Of a DNA stretch of 64,000 nt, positions 24,779 to 33,442 are shown one piece after another. The notes beneath the pieces were generated by a model. That model searched no databases and was not told the origin of the DNA. It was given only the letters and a program-made list of their open reading frames with translations. This DNA comes from Palsa-513 sp036510225. GTDB lineage: Bacteria; Actinomycetota; Thermoleophilia; Solirubrobacterales; Solirubrobacteraceae. Location: positions 1-64,000 of the forward strand of contig DATCEH010000122.1 in assembly GCA_036510225.1 (NCBI GenBank), given 5' to 3'. Within the stretch, counting starts at the first letter, position 1. Each line of letters begins with the position of its first letter. The position numbers and the translations under genes are program-made.

Positions 24779-24855
24779 TCACACCCGGCGGGCCGGACCG
24801 GGAAGCCGACTCGCCCGCCGGCCGCCGTCGCGACCCCAGCCCGCACGCCGGTCGC

Positions 24856-25380
24856 TCACAGGTCGGCCACCAATCGGCGCGCTACCGAGACCGCCGTCGC
24901 CCGTCGGCGCGACACCGGCTGGCCGGACCAGGTCACGCCGACGCTGACCAGCGCGCGAGAGTTGGCGGTGAGCACTTCCTGGAGCCCCGGAAACCACGAC
25001 GCGTCCAACCCGAGACGGTCGACGTGGATCGGCGCCGGCGTCACCCGGTGGGTCCCGAACACCTGGCCGGTCTCGACGATCTGCCGCTCGAGCCGTGTGT
25101 AAGGCTGAGGGGCGCCGTCCACCGTGACGGTGACCACCGGTCCGTCGGGGATCTCCAACCGGCAGCCGTGCGCGCCGTCGGGCGCGACGAACGGGTGGAT
25201 GCTGACGTGCCCGCGACCCAGGCGTGAGACCCCGGCCGCGACGTCGGCCGGGCAGGCGCTGGCGCCCGGGCGCGGCGCGACATGCGAGGTCGCCGTCGGT
25301 ACCGAGCGCGACGATGACGACCCGCAGGCCGAGAGCACAACGATCGGAGTCAACAGGAGAAAGCGGAACCAGCGCCTCAT
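24856..25380 (-). CDS. Lipoprotein, unknown function
   Basis: A 174-aa exported lipoprotein: MRRWFRFLLLTPIVVLSACG gives an arginine-rich n-region, a hydrophobic core and the lipobox LSAC at residues 16-19. A serine-rich linker and a mixed alpha/beta domain follow, with two cysteines (PADV... and GCRLEIPDG) that could form a disulfide. ATG at 25380 is supported by GAGGTGAT upstream; a longer reading frame start at 25413 lacks this. No family recognised. It lies head to head with the DUF2231 gene. Confidence 0.75.
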   Translation of the reverse strand: MRRWFRFLLLTPIVVLSACGSSSSRSVPTATSHVAPRPGASACPADVAAGVSRLGRGHVSIHPFVAPDGAHGCRLEIPDGPVVTVTVDGAPQPYTRLERQIVETGQVFGTHRVTPAPIHVDRLGLDASWFPGLQEVLTANSRALVSVGVTWSGQPVSRRRATAVSVARRLVADL

Positions 25381-25495
25381 CACGATCACCTCGGCCGAGA
25401 TCCGACAGCCCAAGTGGGCTCGATCGAGCGTAACCGATGCTCCACGCCGGACGACGATGCCCGGCTCGCGGGTCTAAGAATTCTGCCAAGAGGTC

Positions 25496-25534
25496 GTTAC
25501 AGCGTGCTTACAGGCGGCACCTAGACTCGCCGAG
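25496..25534 (+). promoter_or_regulatory. Leaderless promoter with PHO-box-like repeats before DUF2231 gene
   Basis: Two abutting 11-bp direct repeats, GTTACAGCGTG (25496-25506) and CTTACAGGCGG (25507-25517), resemble actinobacterial PHO-box units. A -10-like TAGACT (25522-25527) follows 4 bp later, and the ATG comes only 7 bp after that, suggesting a leaderless mRNA. Confidence 0.45.
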
Positions 25535-26194
25535 ATGAGTACCGAGACGGTCTCACGCGCCGCGCCGAAGGGAGTCGACTGGCGGCGCGCCGAGTTCGTC
25601 CTGACGCTGTGCGCCTTCGTCGGATTCCTGACGCTGCCGATCCGGCTCACGACGATCTACGCAGGACTGCCGGCTCATCCGCTGCTGATCCACGTACCCG
25701 TGATCCTGATCCCGGTCAGCGTGCTCGGCGCGCTCGCGTGTGTGGCCAGGCCGGTCTGGCTCGACCGCTACGGGATCCTCCTGTCCGGCACCGCGATCGT
25801 CGCGATGTCCTCGATCTTCCTGGCGATGCAGGCCGGAGCCGCATTGGAGGCGGGGCTGAACCTGCAGGGGCCGGCCGCCGATCTGATCCATCGCCACTCG
25901 CACGCCGCCCACATCCTTGCGATCCTGTTCGTCGCGTTCACCGCCGTCCTGATCGTCACGCTCGCCGCACACCGGATCTCCGGCGGCAGGCCGACCGGCC
26001 TCGGGATCGCCGACCGCCTGTTGTCGCCGCGGTCGTCCAACGTCGCACTGCGCGTGCTGCTCGTCCTTCTGGCACTCGGCTGCGCCTACATGGTGTTCAA
26101 GGTCGGTGACCTCGGCGCAAAGGCGGTCTGGCAGGGCCGCCTCCAGCACGCCGGCGGCCTCGGCCCCGGCGGCTTCCCGCCCCCGCCTTCCTGA
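25535..26194 (+). CDS. DUF2231-type membrane protein
   Basis: A 219-aa protein with four hydrophobic helices: FVLTLCAFVGFLTLPI, LLIHVPVILIPVSVLGALAC (about 51-70), GILLSGTAIVAMSSIFLAM and HAAHILAILFVAFTAVLIVT, plus a fifth near residue 175-190. The PAHPLLIHVPV segment and the His-rich LIHRHSHAAHI are the DUF2231 pattern, where histidines are thought to bind haem or metal. Function is unknown. It converges on ppk1 and has PHO-box-like repeats upstream, so it may belong to the phosphate regulon (inference). Confidence 0.8.
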   Translation: MSTETVSRAAPKGVDWRRAEFVLTLCAFVGFLTLPIRLTTIYAGLPAHPLLIHVPVILIPVSVLGALACVARPVWLDRYGILLSGTAIVAMSSIFLAMQAGAALEAGLNLQGPAADLIHRHSHAAHILAILFVAFTAVLIVTLAAHRISGGRPTGLGIADRLLSPRSSNVALRVLLVLLALGCAYMVFKVGDLGAKAVWQGRLQHAGGLGPGGFPPPPS

Positions 26195-26221
26195 CCTGAC
26201 GCGCCGGTTGGGCTACGGCCC

Positions 26222-26300
26222 GTCGGCCGGGGTGCCGACCGTCGGGGGATCCGCGCTCGCGCGGTCGGCCGGGGTGCCGACCGTCGGGGGATCCGCGCTC
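26222..26300. terminator. Duplicated 37-bp hairpin unit between convergent genes
   Basis: A perfect 37-bp direct repeat (26222-26258 and 26264-26300, 42-bp period). Each copy contains GTCGGC...GCCGAC, able to fold into a 6-bp stem with a 6-nt loop. The second copy overlaps the ppk1 stop codon. It lies between the ends of the DUF2231 gene and ppk1, so a doubled bidirectional terminator is likely. Confidence 0.6.
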
Positions 26301-28425
26301 AGTCGGTCGGCGTCAGCTCGGCCGAGCGGGCCGCGTGACGGCGCATCAGCTCGGCCTGGACATCGTGCACTTCACCGTCGACCGGGATCCGCCGCTCCCA
26401 CTCGCCATCGGCGCGCAGCTCCCAGGCGTTGCGTGTGTCGGCAAGGCAGAGCTCGACCGCGTCGAGCACCTCGTCGCGGACGTCGTCCTGGTCGAGCGGG
26501 ACGATCAGCTCGACGCGGGTGTCGAGGTTCCGTGGCATCAGGTCGGCAGACCCCATGAACACGGTCTTCCGGCCGCCTCGCTCGAACGAGTAGACCCGCG
26601 AGTGCTCGAGAAAGCGCCCGACGACCGAGACGACCTCGATGTTCTCGGAGATGCCCGGGATCCGCGGCCGCAGGCAGCAGATCCCGCGGACGTTGAGGTC
26701 GACCATGACGCCGGCCTGAGACGCCGCGTACAGGGCTTCGATGCAACGCTGGTCGACCAGTGAGTTGAGCTTCATCACGATCCGCCCGGGCGTCTGCTCC
26801 GAATGCGCGTCGATCGTCGCGGTGATCTGCTCGAGGATCCCGTCCCGAAGGTGGGTCGGCGCGACCAGCGCCTTCCGATAGCTCGACGGCCGCCCGAAGC
26901 CGGTCAGGTAGTTGAACAGCTCGGCCACGTCCTGGCCGAGGTCCGGATCGGTCGTGAAGAGGCCGAAGTCCGTGTAGAGGCGGGCCGTCGTCGAGTGGTA
27001 GTTGCCCGTGCCGATGTGCACGTAGTTGCGCACGCCGTCGCCCTCCCTGCGCACGACGAGCACGCACTTGGCGTGGGTCTTCAGCGCCGGATGCCCGTAG
27101 ACGACGTGGACTCCCGCCTGCTCGAGGGCCTTCGCCCACTCGATGTTCGTCCGCTCGTCGAAGCGGGCCTGGAGCTCGACCAGGCAGACGGCCTGCTTGC
27201 CCTGCTCGGCCGCCCGGATCAGCGCCGGGACGAGCGGCGAGTCGTCGCTCGTCCGGTACACCGTCTGCTTGATCGCCAGGACGTTCGGGTCGGCGACGGC
27301 CTGCTCGACGAACCGGCCGACCGAGCTCGTGAACGAGTCGTACGGGTGGTGGACGAGGATGTCGCCCTTGCGCATCGCCGCCATCACGTCCGGCCGGCCG
27401 TCCTCGGCCCGGAACCGCGGGTGGACCGGGGCGGCCCACGGCTCGTCGCGGAGCTTGGCGTGGCCCGGCAGCTTGACGAGCTCCCAGAGCCCGGTCAGGT
27501 CGAGCCGTCCGTCGATCGGGTAGATGCCGGCCTGGTTGACGTCGAGCGCGGCCGTCAGCTCGGCGAGCAGCCCGTCGGACATGCCGGCGCCGACCTCGAC
27601 CCGGACGACCTCGCCGAAGCGGCGCCGACGGAGCTCGTCCTCGACTGCCCGCATCAGGTCCTCGGCCTCGTCGGAGACCGACAGGTCGGCATCGCGTGAG
27701 ACCCGGAAGACCGCGGAGTCGACGATCTCCATGCCCTGGAAGAGCGAGTCGAGGTTGTCGGCTATGACGTCCTCCAGCGGGACGAACGTGTGGCCCTCGC
27801 CGACCGCGACGAACCGCGGCAGGATCTCGATCGGGACCTTCACACGGGCGAACGTGCTGTGCCCGGAGACCGGGTCGCCGACGATCACACCGAGGCTGAG
27901 CGACAGGTTCGAGATGTACGGGAACGGCTGTCCCGGTCCGACCGCGAGCGGTGTCAGAGCCGGGAAGATGACCCGCCGGAAGCGGTCGCGCAGGGCCGAG
28001 CGCTCGTCGGCCGAGATCTCCGAGACCGTGGCCAGGCGAATCCCGTGGTCGGCGAGCGCCGGGTAGAGCTCGTTCTCGACGCAGTCCGTCTGCCGCTTGG
28101 TCAGGATCAGCACCCGCTCGCGGATCGCCGCCAGCGTCTGCCTCGGGGTCAGGCCGGCGTACCCCGGTCGGTCGAGGCCGGCATCGATCTGGTCGAGCAG
28201 GCCGGCGACCCGGACCATGAAGTACTCGTCGAGGTTCGACGAGAAGATCGCCGCGAACTTGGCGCGTTCGAGCAGCGGGACCGACTCGTCCTCGGCGAGC
28301 GCGAGGACCCGCTCGTTGAAGGCCAGCCACGAAAGCTCGCGATTGAAGTAGAGGGTCGAATCCCCGAGCCTCGTGTCCGGGGCCGGGAGTCCGATCTCGG
28401 ACACGGTGGCCTCGTCCGTGCTCAT
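26299..28425 (-). CDS. ppk1: Polyphosphate kinase 1
   Basis: A 708-aa PPK1 that polymerises the gamma-phosphate of ATP into polyphosphate. The N-domain carries YFNRELSWLAFNERVLALA (about 26-44) and FAAIFSSNLDEYFMVRVAGL. The catalytic part has the autophosphorylated histidine in HIGTGNYHSTTARLYTDFGL (about 437-456), KQTVYRTSDDSPLV and the second active-site region SVVGRFLEHSRVYSFERGG (about 590-608). ATG at 28425 is preceded by GGAGG at 7 nt. It stands next to sixA, a response regulator and the pst operon, consistent with joint phosphate control. Confidence 0.97.
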   Translation of the reverse strand: MSTDEATVSEIGLPAPDTRLGDSTLYFNRELSWLAFNERVLALAEDESVPLLERAKFAAIFSSNLDEYFMVRVAGLLDQIDAGLDRPGYAGLTPRQTLAAIRERVLILTKRQTDCVENELYPALADHGIRLATVSEISADERSALRDRFRRVIFPALTPLAVGPGQPFPYISNLSLSLGVIVGDPVSGHSTFARVKVPIEILPRFVAVGEGHTFVPLEDVIADNLDSLFQGMEIVDSAVFRVSRDADLSVSDEAEDLMRAVEDELRRRRFGEVVRVEVGAGMSDGLLAELTAALDVNQAGIYPIDGRLDLTGLWELVKLPGHAKLRDEPWAAPVHPRFRAEDGRPDVMAAMRKGDILVHHPYDSFTSSVGRFVEQAVADPNVLAIKQTVYRTSDDSPLVPALIRAAEQGKQAVCLVELQARFDERTNIEWAKALEQAGVHVVYGHPALKTHAKCVLVVRREGDGVRNYVHIGTGNYHSTTARLYTDFGLFTTDPDLGQDVAELFNYLTGFGRPSSYRKALVAPTHLRDGILEQITATIDAHSEQTPGRIVMKLNSLVDQRCIEALYAASQAGVMVDLNVRGICCLRPRIPGISENIEVVSVVGRFLEHSRVYSFERGGRKTVFMGSADLMPRNLDTRVELIVPLDQDDVRDEVLDAVELCLADTRNAWELRADGEWERRIPVDGEVHDVQAELMRRHAARSAELTPTD

Positions 28426-28451
28426 CAGGACGCCTCCAATAGGCTGCGGTG

Positions 28452-28922
28452 ATGTCCGGTCAGCTCTGGCTCCTGCGCCACGGTGAAGCCGAGCCCCACG
28501 GGTCGCAGCCGGACGTCGACCGGGAGTTGACCGCCAAGGGCCGGCGCCAGTCGGTCGCCGCCGGTCGCGCCCTCGCTCGGCTCGGTCTCGACTTCGACGC
28601 GGTCTACACGAGCCCACGCGTCCGGGCGCTCGACACGGCCGCCCTGGCGTGTGCCGAGCTCGGCGTCGACCTGACCGTCCACGCGCCGCTCGGCACCGGC
28701 TTCCAGCGGTCCGAGGCGGTGGCCCTGCTTGACGATCTCAATGGTGATGGGCGTCTCCTCCTGGTCGGTCACGAGCCCGACTTCTCCCAGCTGGCATACG
28801 ACTTCACCGGCGGCCGGATCGATCTCAAGAAGGGCGGAATCGCGGCCATGCGCGCTGCACCCGGCGAGCTCCTCGTCGTCCTACGCCCGCGTGAGATCGA
28901 ACTGCTCGCCGCCGCGCGCTAG
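28452..28922 (+). CDS. sixA: SixA-type phosphohistidine phosphatase
   Basis: A 156-aa histidine phosphatase family protein: WLLRHGEAEPHG at residues 6-17 carries the RHG catalytic motif, YTSPRVRALDTA (about 53-64) the second arginine and LLVGHEPDFSQLA (about 101-113) the second histidine. SixA enzymes dephosphorylate phosphohistidine on signalling proteins. It is divergent from ppk1 with only 26 bp between start codons, and its last 42 bp overlap the convergent response regulator. PPK1 is itself a phosphohistidine enzyme, which makes this pairing noteworthy, though a functional link is inference. Confidence 0.88.
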   Translation: MSGQLWLLRHGEAEPHGSQPDVDRELTAKGRRQSVAAGRALARLGLDFDAVYTSPRVRALDTAALACAELGVDLTVHAPLGTGFQRSEAVALLDDLNGDGRLLLVGHEPDFSQLAYDFTGGRIDLKKGGIAAMRAAPGELLVVLRPREIELLAAAR

Positions 28923-29756
28923 CGACCGATCGCCCGGCAGCTCGCCGATCGCCGGTGGGCCCGGCTGGCCGTTCTCGCCCTCGTCCTCCGGATGGACCCG
29001 TTCGGCAGCGAACCGGTAGCCGATCCCGAAATGCGTGTGGATGTAGCGCCACTCGGGTGACCACCGCTCGAGCTTCTGGCGCAGCTTGCGAACGAAGACG
29101 TCGACCGACCGATCCCCCCGGACCATCGAGTAGCCCCAGAGCCGTTGGTAGATGAACTCCCGCTCGAGCACGCGGCCGCCCGACCCGGCCAGTAGCTCGA
29201 TCAGCTCGAATTCCCGCCGCGTCAGGTCGATCCCCTGGCCGGCGACGAACGCCTGGTAGCGGTCGCCGCGGATCTCGACCTCGCCGGCGATCAACGGCGC
29301 CGCCTGGTGTGGGGTCTCGAGCCGCCGGCGGCGACGGATGACGGCCTCGACCCGGGCGATCAGCTCCTCGGGGTGGCACGGCTTCGAAAGCCAGTCGTCG
29401 GCCCCGATCCGCAGCCCGCGAACACGCTGGGCAACGGTCGACGACCCCGTGCAGACGACGACACCGAGATCCGGAAGGGTCTCGCACAGACGCGACAGCC
29501 AGTCCCAGCAGCTCGGTCCGAGGAGCGCCAGATCGACGACGACGGCGCCGACACGCATCGGAGCGATCGCCTCGGGGGTGACCGTCACCGGTAGCACCCG
29601 CTGCTCCCAGCCGATCCGCTCGACCCGCTTCCCGAGCACCTGGAGGAAGCCCGAATCCCGGTCGAGGACGGCGATTCGCAGGGGGGTCGAACCAGCTTCG
29701 GCGCCACGCGGATCCTTCGCGGCGGTCCCCTCGGACGGGGAAACGTAGTCCGTCAT
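28881..29756 (-). CDS. OmpR/PhoB-family response regulator
   Basis: A 291-aa two-domain regulator. In the receiver, AVLDRDSGFLQVL (about 29-41) supplies acidic residues, VVVDLALLGPSCWDWL the phospho-acceptor Asp (about 75), VVCTGSS the Thr and DWLSKPCHPEEL the Lys (about 125). The C-terminal winged helix shows IDLTRREFELIELLAGSGG (about 175-193), VRGDRSVDVFVRKLRQKLE and the wing YIHTHFGIGYRF. A location downstream of phoU suggests a PhoP/PhoB role. No sensor kinase gene is in the window. The upstream gap holds a PHO-box-like repeat, so autoregulation is possible. Confidence 0.9.
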   Translation of the reverse strand: MTDYVSPSEGTAAKDPRGAEAGSTPLRIAVLDRDSGFLQVLGKRVERIGWEQRVLPVTVTPEAIAPMRVGAVVVDLALLGPSCWDWLSRLCETLPDLGVVVCTGSSTVAQRVRGLRIGADDWLSKPCHPEELIARVEAVIRRRRRLETPHQAAPLIAGEVEIRGDRYQAFVAGQGIDLTRREFELIELLAGSGGRVLEREFIYQRLWGYSMVRGDRSVDVFVRKLRQKLERWSPEWRYIHTHFGIGYRFAAERVHPEDEGENGQPGPPAIGELPGDRSLARGGEQFDLTRA

Positions 29757-29811
29757 CTCGTGATCAGTCTAGTCATCGGTTGGACTCGATTCGTTCGTCG
29801 GGCCGATCCGG

Positions 29812-29833
29812 GTCACACGATCTTCACACCGCC
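29812..29833 (+). promoter_or_regulatory. PHO-box-like direct repeat upstream of response regulator
   Basis: Two abutting 11-mers, GTCACACGATC (29812-29822) and TTCACACCGCC (29823-29833), share TCACAC at an 11-bp period, like the units upstream of the pst operon. They lie 56 bp before the response-regulator start but on the opposite strand. Confidence 0.4.
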
Positions 29834-29884
29834 AGAGCGCACTTTACGCCGAATCTCGGGTTCTTGCCGGCGCTCCTCGGACGC

Positions 29885-30598
29885 TCAGGCGGCCCCGTCG
29901 CCGCGGGAGTCCGAGAACTCGCGAAACAGGCCGGTGACGACGAACGCCGTCTGCTCGCCGATGTCGACCGCGTTGTCTCCGATCCGCTCGAAGCAGCGCG
30001 CGACCAGCGTCATCGTCATCGCCCATTCCCGGACATCCGGGTCCTCGCCGATCTCGATCGCCCGGCGGAAGATGTCGCGCTGGAGCGTGTTGATCTCCCT
30101 GTCCTGGCGCACCAGATCCTCGGCGAGGCCGGCGTCCCGGCTGGCGAAGGCGAGCTTGCTCTGGGCGACCTCGGACCGCGCGAGCGTGCCCATCCGTACG
30201 ACGAGCTCGAGGACGTCGGGGACCGTCGGCGGGTCGTTGCCGCAGAGCGGGAGTAGCTTGCACACGTTGACGCACTGGTCGCCGATCCGCTCGATGTGCT
30301 TGATCGTGTGCAGCAGCGCGGCGACCAACCGGAGGTCGCCGGCGACCGGGGCCTGGCGGGCGAGCAGCGAGAGGATGCCCTGGTGGACCTCGAGGTACCG
30401 GCCGTCGATCCGGTCGTCGTCGTTGATCACGATCGACGCGAGCTCGACGTCCTGATGGAGGAGTGCCTCGACGCTCCGGTCGATCTGCTCGAGCACGAGG
30501 TCGATGCCCTCGAGCGTCGCGTTCTCGAGCCCGGCCAGCTCCTCCTGGAAGTGGGGCCGGCCGGTCCCGCGGGTGCTAGCCGAACTTGCCGGTGACAT
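29885..30598 (-). CDS. phoU: Phosphate-signalling protein PhoU
   Basis: A 237-aa PhoU with the usual two PhoU repeats: first HFQEELAGLENATLEGIDLV to HTIKHIERIGDQCVNVCKLL (about residues 16-110), then MGTLARSEVAQSKLAF to CFERIGDNAVDIGEQTAFVV (about 125-225). The metal-site motifs HIERIGDQCVN and CFERIGDNAVD are intact. PhoU couples PstSCAB transport to the phosphate sensor. ATG at 30598 is preceded by GAGG; it overlaps the 3' end of pstB by 23 bp, so it belongs to the pst operon. Confidence 0.95.
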   Translation of the reverse strand: MSPASSASTRGTGRPHFQEELAGLENATLEGIDLVLEQIDRSVEALLHQDVELASIVINDDDRIDGRYLEVHQGILSLLARQAPVAGDLRLVAALLHTIKHIERIGDQCVNVCKLLPLCGNDPPTVPDVLELVVRMGTLARSEVAQSKLAFASRDAGLAEDLVRQDREINTLQRDIFRRAIEIGEDPDVREWAMTMTLVARCFERIGDNAVDIGEQTAFVVTGLFREFSDSRGDGAA

Positions 30599-31481
30599 AT
30601 TCCTCGGTCCTCTGGTCGGAGGGGTTGGTGAAGATCTGCTGGGTCGGGCCGACCTCGACGAGGTCGCCGCTGAGCATGAACGCCGTCCGATCGGCCACAC
30701 GAGCCGCCTGCTGCATGTTGTGCGTGACGATCACGATCGTCACCCGCTGCTTCAGCTCGTCGATCAGCTCCTCGATCTTCAACGTCGCGATCGGGTCGAG
30801 CGCCGAGCACGGCTCGTCCATCAGGAGAACCTCCGGATCGACCGCGAGCGACCGCGCGATGCACACACGTTGCTGCTGGCCGCCCGACAGGCCGATGCCC
30901 GGCTGGCCCAGGCGATCCTTGACCTCGTCCCAGATCCCAGCACCCCGCAGGGCCGCTTCGACCTTGCCGTGGAGATCGCCCCGGCCGACGCCCGACAGTC
31001 GCAGGCCGGCCGCGACGTTGTCGAAGATCGACATCGTCGGGAAGGGGTTCGGCTTCTGGAAGATCATCCCGATCGCCCGGCGGACCGCGACGATGTCCAC
31101 CCCGGAGTCGTAGATGTTTGCGTCGTCGAGCAACACCCGCCCCTCGGCGTGGGCACCCGGGATCTCCTCGTGCATGCGGTTGATGCAGCGGATCATCGTC
31201 GACTTGCCGCAGCCCGACGGCCCGATGATCGCGGTCACCTGGTTGGCGTGGAAGTCCAGGTCGATGCCCTTGACCTGCTCCGCCGTCCCGTAGAACGCCC
31301 GCAGCTTCTCGAGATGCACCGAGTGGGCCTGTTTGCCGGAGGCCGCCTGTCGCTTGGCGGAACCGTCGGCGGCGGCGGCCGCCGGGCCCGGGGTCTGGCG
31401 GCGGATCGGCGACGACTGGGGGTCGAGGAGCTCGTCGGACGGCATGTCAGCGGTCTGGGGAGTCGATCCGTCGGAGGTCAT
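30576..31481 (-). CDS. pstB: Phosphate ABC transporter ATP-binding protein PstB
   Basis: A 301-aa ABC ATPase. Walker A is IIGPSGCGKSTMIRCINRMH (about 88-107), the Q-loop is GMIFQKPNPFPTMSIFDNV, the signature is GIGLSGGQQQRVCIARSL (about 190-207), and Walker B is VLLMDEPCSALDPIAT. The phosphate-importer hallmark FQKPNPFP is present. It has an N-terminal extension of about 50 low-complexity residues (Ala/Gln/Ser-rich) compared with typical PstB. The ATG at 31481 has AAGGAG 9 nt upstream and overlaps the pstA stop (ATGA). Confidence 0.96.
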   Translation of the reverse strand: MTSDGSTPQTADMPSDELLDPQSSPIRRQTPGPAAAAADGSAKRQAASGKQAHSVHLEKLRAFYGTAEQVKGIDLDFHANQVTAIIGPSGCGKSTMIRCINRMHEEIPGAHAEGRVLLDDANIYDSGVDIVAVRRAIGMIFQKPNPFPTMSIFDNVAAGLRLSGVGRGDLHGKVEAALRGAGIWDEVKDRLGQPGIGLSGGQQQRVCIARSLAVDPEVLLMDEPCSALDPIATLKIEELIDELKQRVTIVIVTHNMQQAARVADRTAFMLSGDLVEVGPTQQIFTNPSDQRTEEYVTGKFG

Positions 31482-32383
31482 GCAAGGCGGCTCCTTCGCG
31501 ATATCAGTCGGGCGATCAGGTTGAGCACGAGGATCATGACCACGAGCGTCAGGGCTGCGCCCCACGCACGGTTGATCACCGATGTGGTCGGGGAGAGGAT
31601 GTCGTTGTAGATCTGCAGGGGGAGGGCGTTCATCTGCGAGCCCGGGCTGAACGTCGTCGCGTTCGCGCCGCCGACCGTGAACAGCAGCGGCGCGGTCTCG
31701 CCGGCCGCGCGCGCGATCGCCAGGAGCACGCCGGTCACCATCCCCGGGATCGCCGTCGGGAGCACGATCCGGAAGATCACCTTCCACCGGGGAGCGCCCA
31801 ACGCCAGCGCCGACTCGCGCAGGGAGTTCGGCACGAGCGAGAGGATCACCTCCGACGACCGGATCACGACAGGCAGCATCAACAGGGTCAGCGCGAACGA
31901 CCCCTTGTAGCCCGCGAGACCCCGGCCGAGCAGGTCGGTGACGACGAGTGTGATGTAGATGAACAGACCGAAGACGATCGACGGAACGCCGGTCAGGACG
32001 TCGACGAAGAAGCGCACGATGTTGGCGAACATGCTCTTACGCCCGTACTCGACCAGCCAGATCGCCACGCCGATGCCGATCGGGACCGCGATCAACGACG
32101 CGATCGCCACCATCTCGATCGTCCCGAGGATCGCGCTCTTGATGCCGCCGATCGACACGTTCTTGAAGAAGCTGGCGCCGGTCGGGTCGCTCGTGAAGAA
32201 ACTCCCGCTCCACGAGCTGAGGCCCTTCTCCAGCAGGTAGTAGACGATCAGCACGAGCGGGACGAGGGCCAGCGCGGTGAAGCCCGCGATCATCGCCCGG
32301 GCCCGCCGGTCGCGCCGGCGACGGGCCGGGCTCGGTGCGAACGCCGTGAGGACTGAAGACGGGGCCGCAGCCGGCGTGCTCAT
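31478..32383 (-). CDS. pstA: Phosphate ABC transporter permease PstA
   Basis: A 301-aa inner-membrane permease with six predicted helices after a basic N-terminus (RRRRDRRARAMIAGFTALAL). The EAA loop region reads LRESALALGAPRWKVIFRIV (about 194-213), and FVDVLTGVPSIVFGLFIYIT (about 128-147) is typical PstA. It pairs with PstC to form the phosphate channel. Start overlaps the pstC stop and its own stop overlaps the pstB start, both as ATGA, giving strict coupling in the order C-A-B. Confidence 0.95.
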   Translation of the reverse strand: MSTPAAAPSSVLTAFAPSPARRRRDRRARAMIAGFTALALVPLVLIVYYLLEKGLSSWSGSFFTSDPTGASFFKNVSIGGIKSAILGTIEMVAIASLIAVPIGIGVAIWLVEYGRKSMFANIVRFFVDVLTGVPSIVFGLFIYITLVVTDLLGRGLAGYKGSFALTLLMLPVVIRSSEVILSLVPNSLRESALALGAPRWKVIFRIVLPTAIPGMVTGVLLAIARAAGETAPLLFTVGGANATTFSPGSQMNALPLQIYNDILSPTTSVINRAWGAALTLVVMILVLNLIARLISRRSRLA

Positions 32384-33411
32384 ACGCCGGCTCCGGACGC
32401 CGCGACCGCCGTGGCCGCCGCGCCGCCGGCGTTCCCGGTGGGAAGGACCCGCGTCCCGCGGCCCGCGCGGGTCACGAAGTACCGGGCCACGCCGTTGACG
32501 ATCAGGGTCAGCACGAAGAGGACCAGGCCGGCCGCGAACAGGGCCGAGCGGTGCAGGCCGGTCGCCTCGCCGAACTCGTTGGCGACGACCGCCGCGAGGG
32601 TGTAGCCCTGGCCGAAGAGGTGGTGCCCGAGGACCGGCTCGTCGCCGATCAGGATCGTCACGGCGATCGTCTCGCCGATCGCCCGTCCGAGGCCGAGCAT
32701 CGCGCCGCCGACGATGCCCGACCGGCAGTAGGGAATCACCGCGAGGCGAATCATCTCCCACCGGGTCGCACCCAGGCCGAGCGCGGCCTCCTTCTGGTCG
32801 GCCGGCACCGTGGCCATGACCTCACGGGAGATCGCGCTGACGATCGGGAGGATCATGATCGCGAGCACGAGGCCGGTGATGAAGTCGTTGGGGATCGTCA
32901 CCGATCCGCCTCCGAAGAAGGGGACGAACGACAGCTTCGCGGCCACCCACTTCTCGGCCGGTTGGAGCTTGGGCGCGAGGAAGAAGAGCCCCCACAGGCC
33001 GTAGACGACAGACGGCACGGCCGCCAGCAGCTCGATCAGGATCGTCACCGGCGTGCGGATCCTCCGAGGGCAGAGCTCGGTCACGTACAGGGCCGTCGCG
33101 ACCGCCACGGGCACACCGATGATCAACGCGAGGATCGACGTGACAAGCGTTCCGACGACCAACGGCAGCGCGCCGTAATGGTCGATGTTCACGTTCCAGT
33201 TGTTGCCAAACGCGAAGCCGAAGACGCCGAACTTCGAGAACGCCGGGCCGGCCTGCCCGGTGAGCCGGATGAAGAAGTAGACGATCAGGATCAGGATCAG
33301 CGCGGCCAGCGTGGTCAGGCCGTACTTGAGGATCCGATCCGGCAGCCGCGCCACCGGTGACCGCTGCAGGAGCGAGCGGCGGTCACCGGTGGGTAGGGAG
33401 GCTGCTTCCAT
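32380..33411 (-). CDS. pstC: Phosphate ABC transporter permease PstC
   Basis: A 343-aa permease with N-terminal helix ILKYGLTTLAALILILIVYF (about 28-47), ILIELLAAVPSVVYGLWGLF (about 125-144) and the EAA region EAALGLGATRWEMIRLAVIP (about 208-227). GLGRAIGETIAVTILIGD is the conserved segment with the phosphate-pathway residues. The start is ATG at 33411, just after a possible TTG; the Shine-Dalgarno is weak, suggesting coupling with pstS 31 bp upstream. The C-terminal 25 residues are Ala/Gly-rich. Confidence 0.95.
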   Translation of the reverse strand: MEAASLPTGDRRSLLQRSPVARLPDRILKYGLTTLAALILILIVYFFIRLTGQAGPAFSKFGVFGFAFGNNWNVNIDHYGALPLVVGTLVTSILALIIGVPVAVATALYVTELCPRRIRTPVTILIELLAAVPSVVYGLWGLFFLAPKLQPAEKWVAAKLSFVPFFGGGSVTIPNDFITGLVLAIMILPIVSAISREVMATVPADQKEAALGLGATRWEMIRLAVIPYCRSGIVGGAMLGLGRAIGETIAVTILIGDEPVLGHHLFGQGYTLAAVVANEFGEATGLHRSALFAAGLVLFVLTLIVNGVARYFVTRAGRGTRVLPTGNAGGAAATAVAASGAGV

Positions 33412-33442
33412 CAATTGGCTCGCAGAGCGGTTCGCCGACTGC

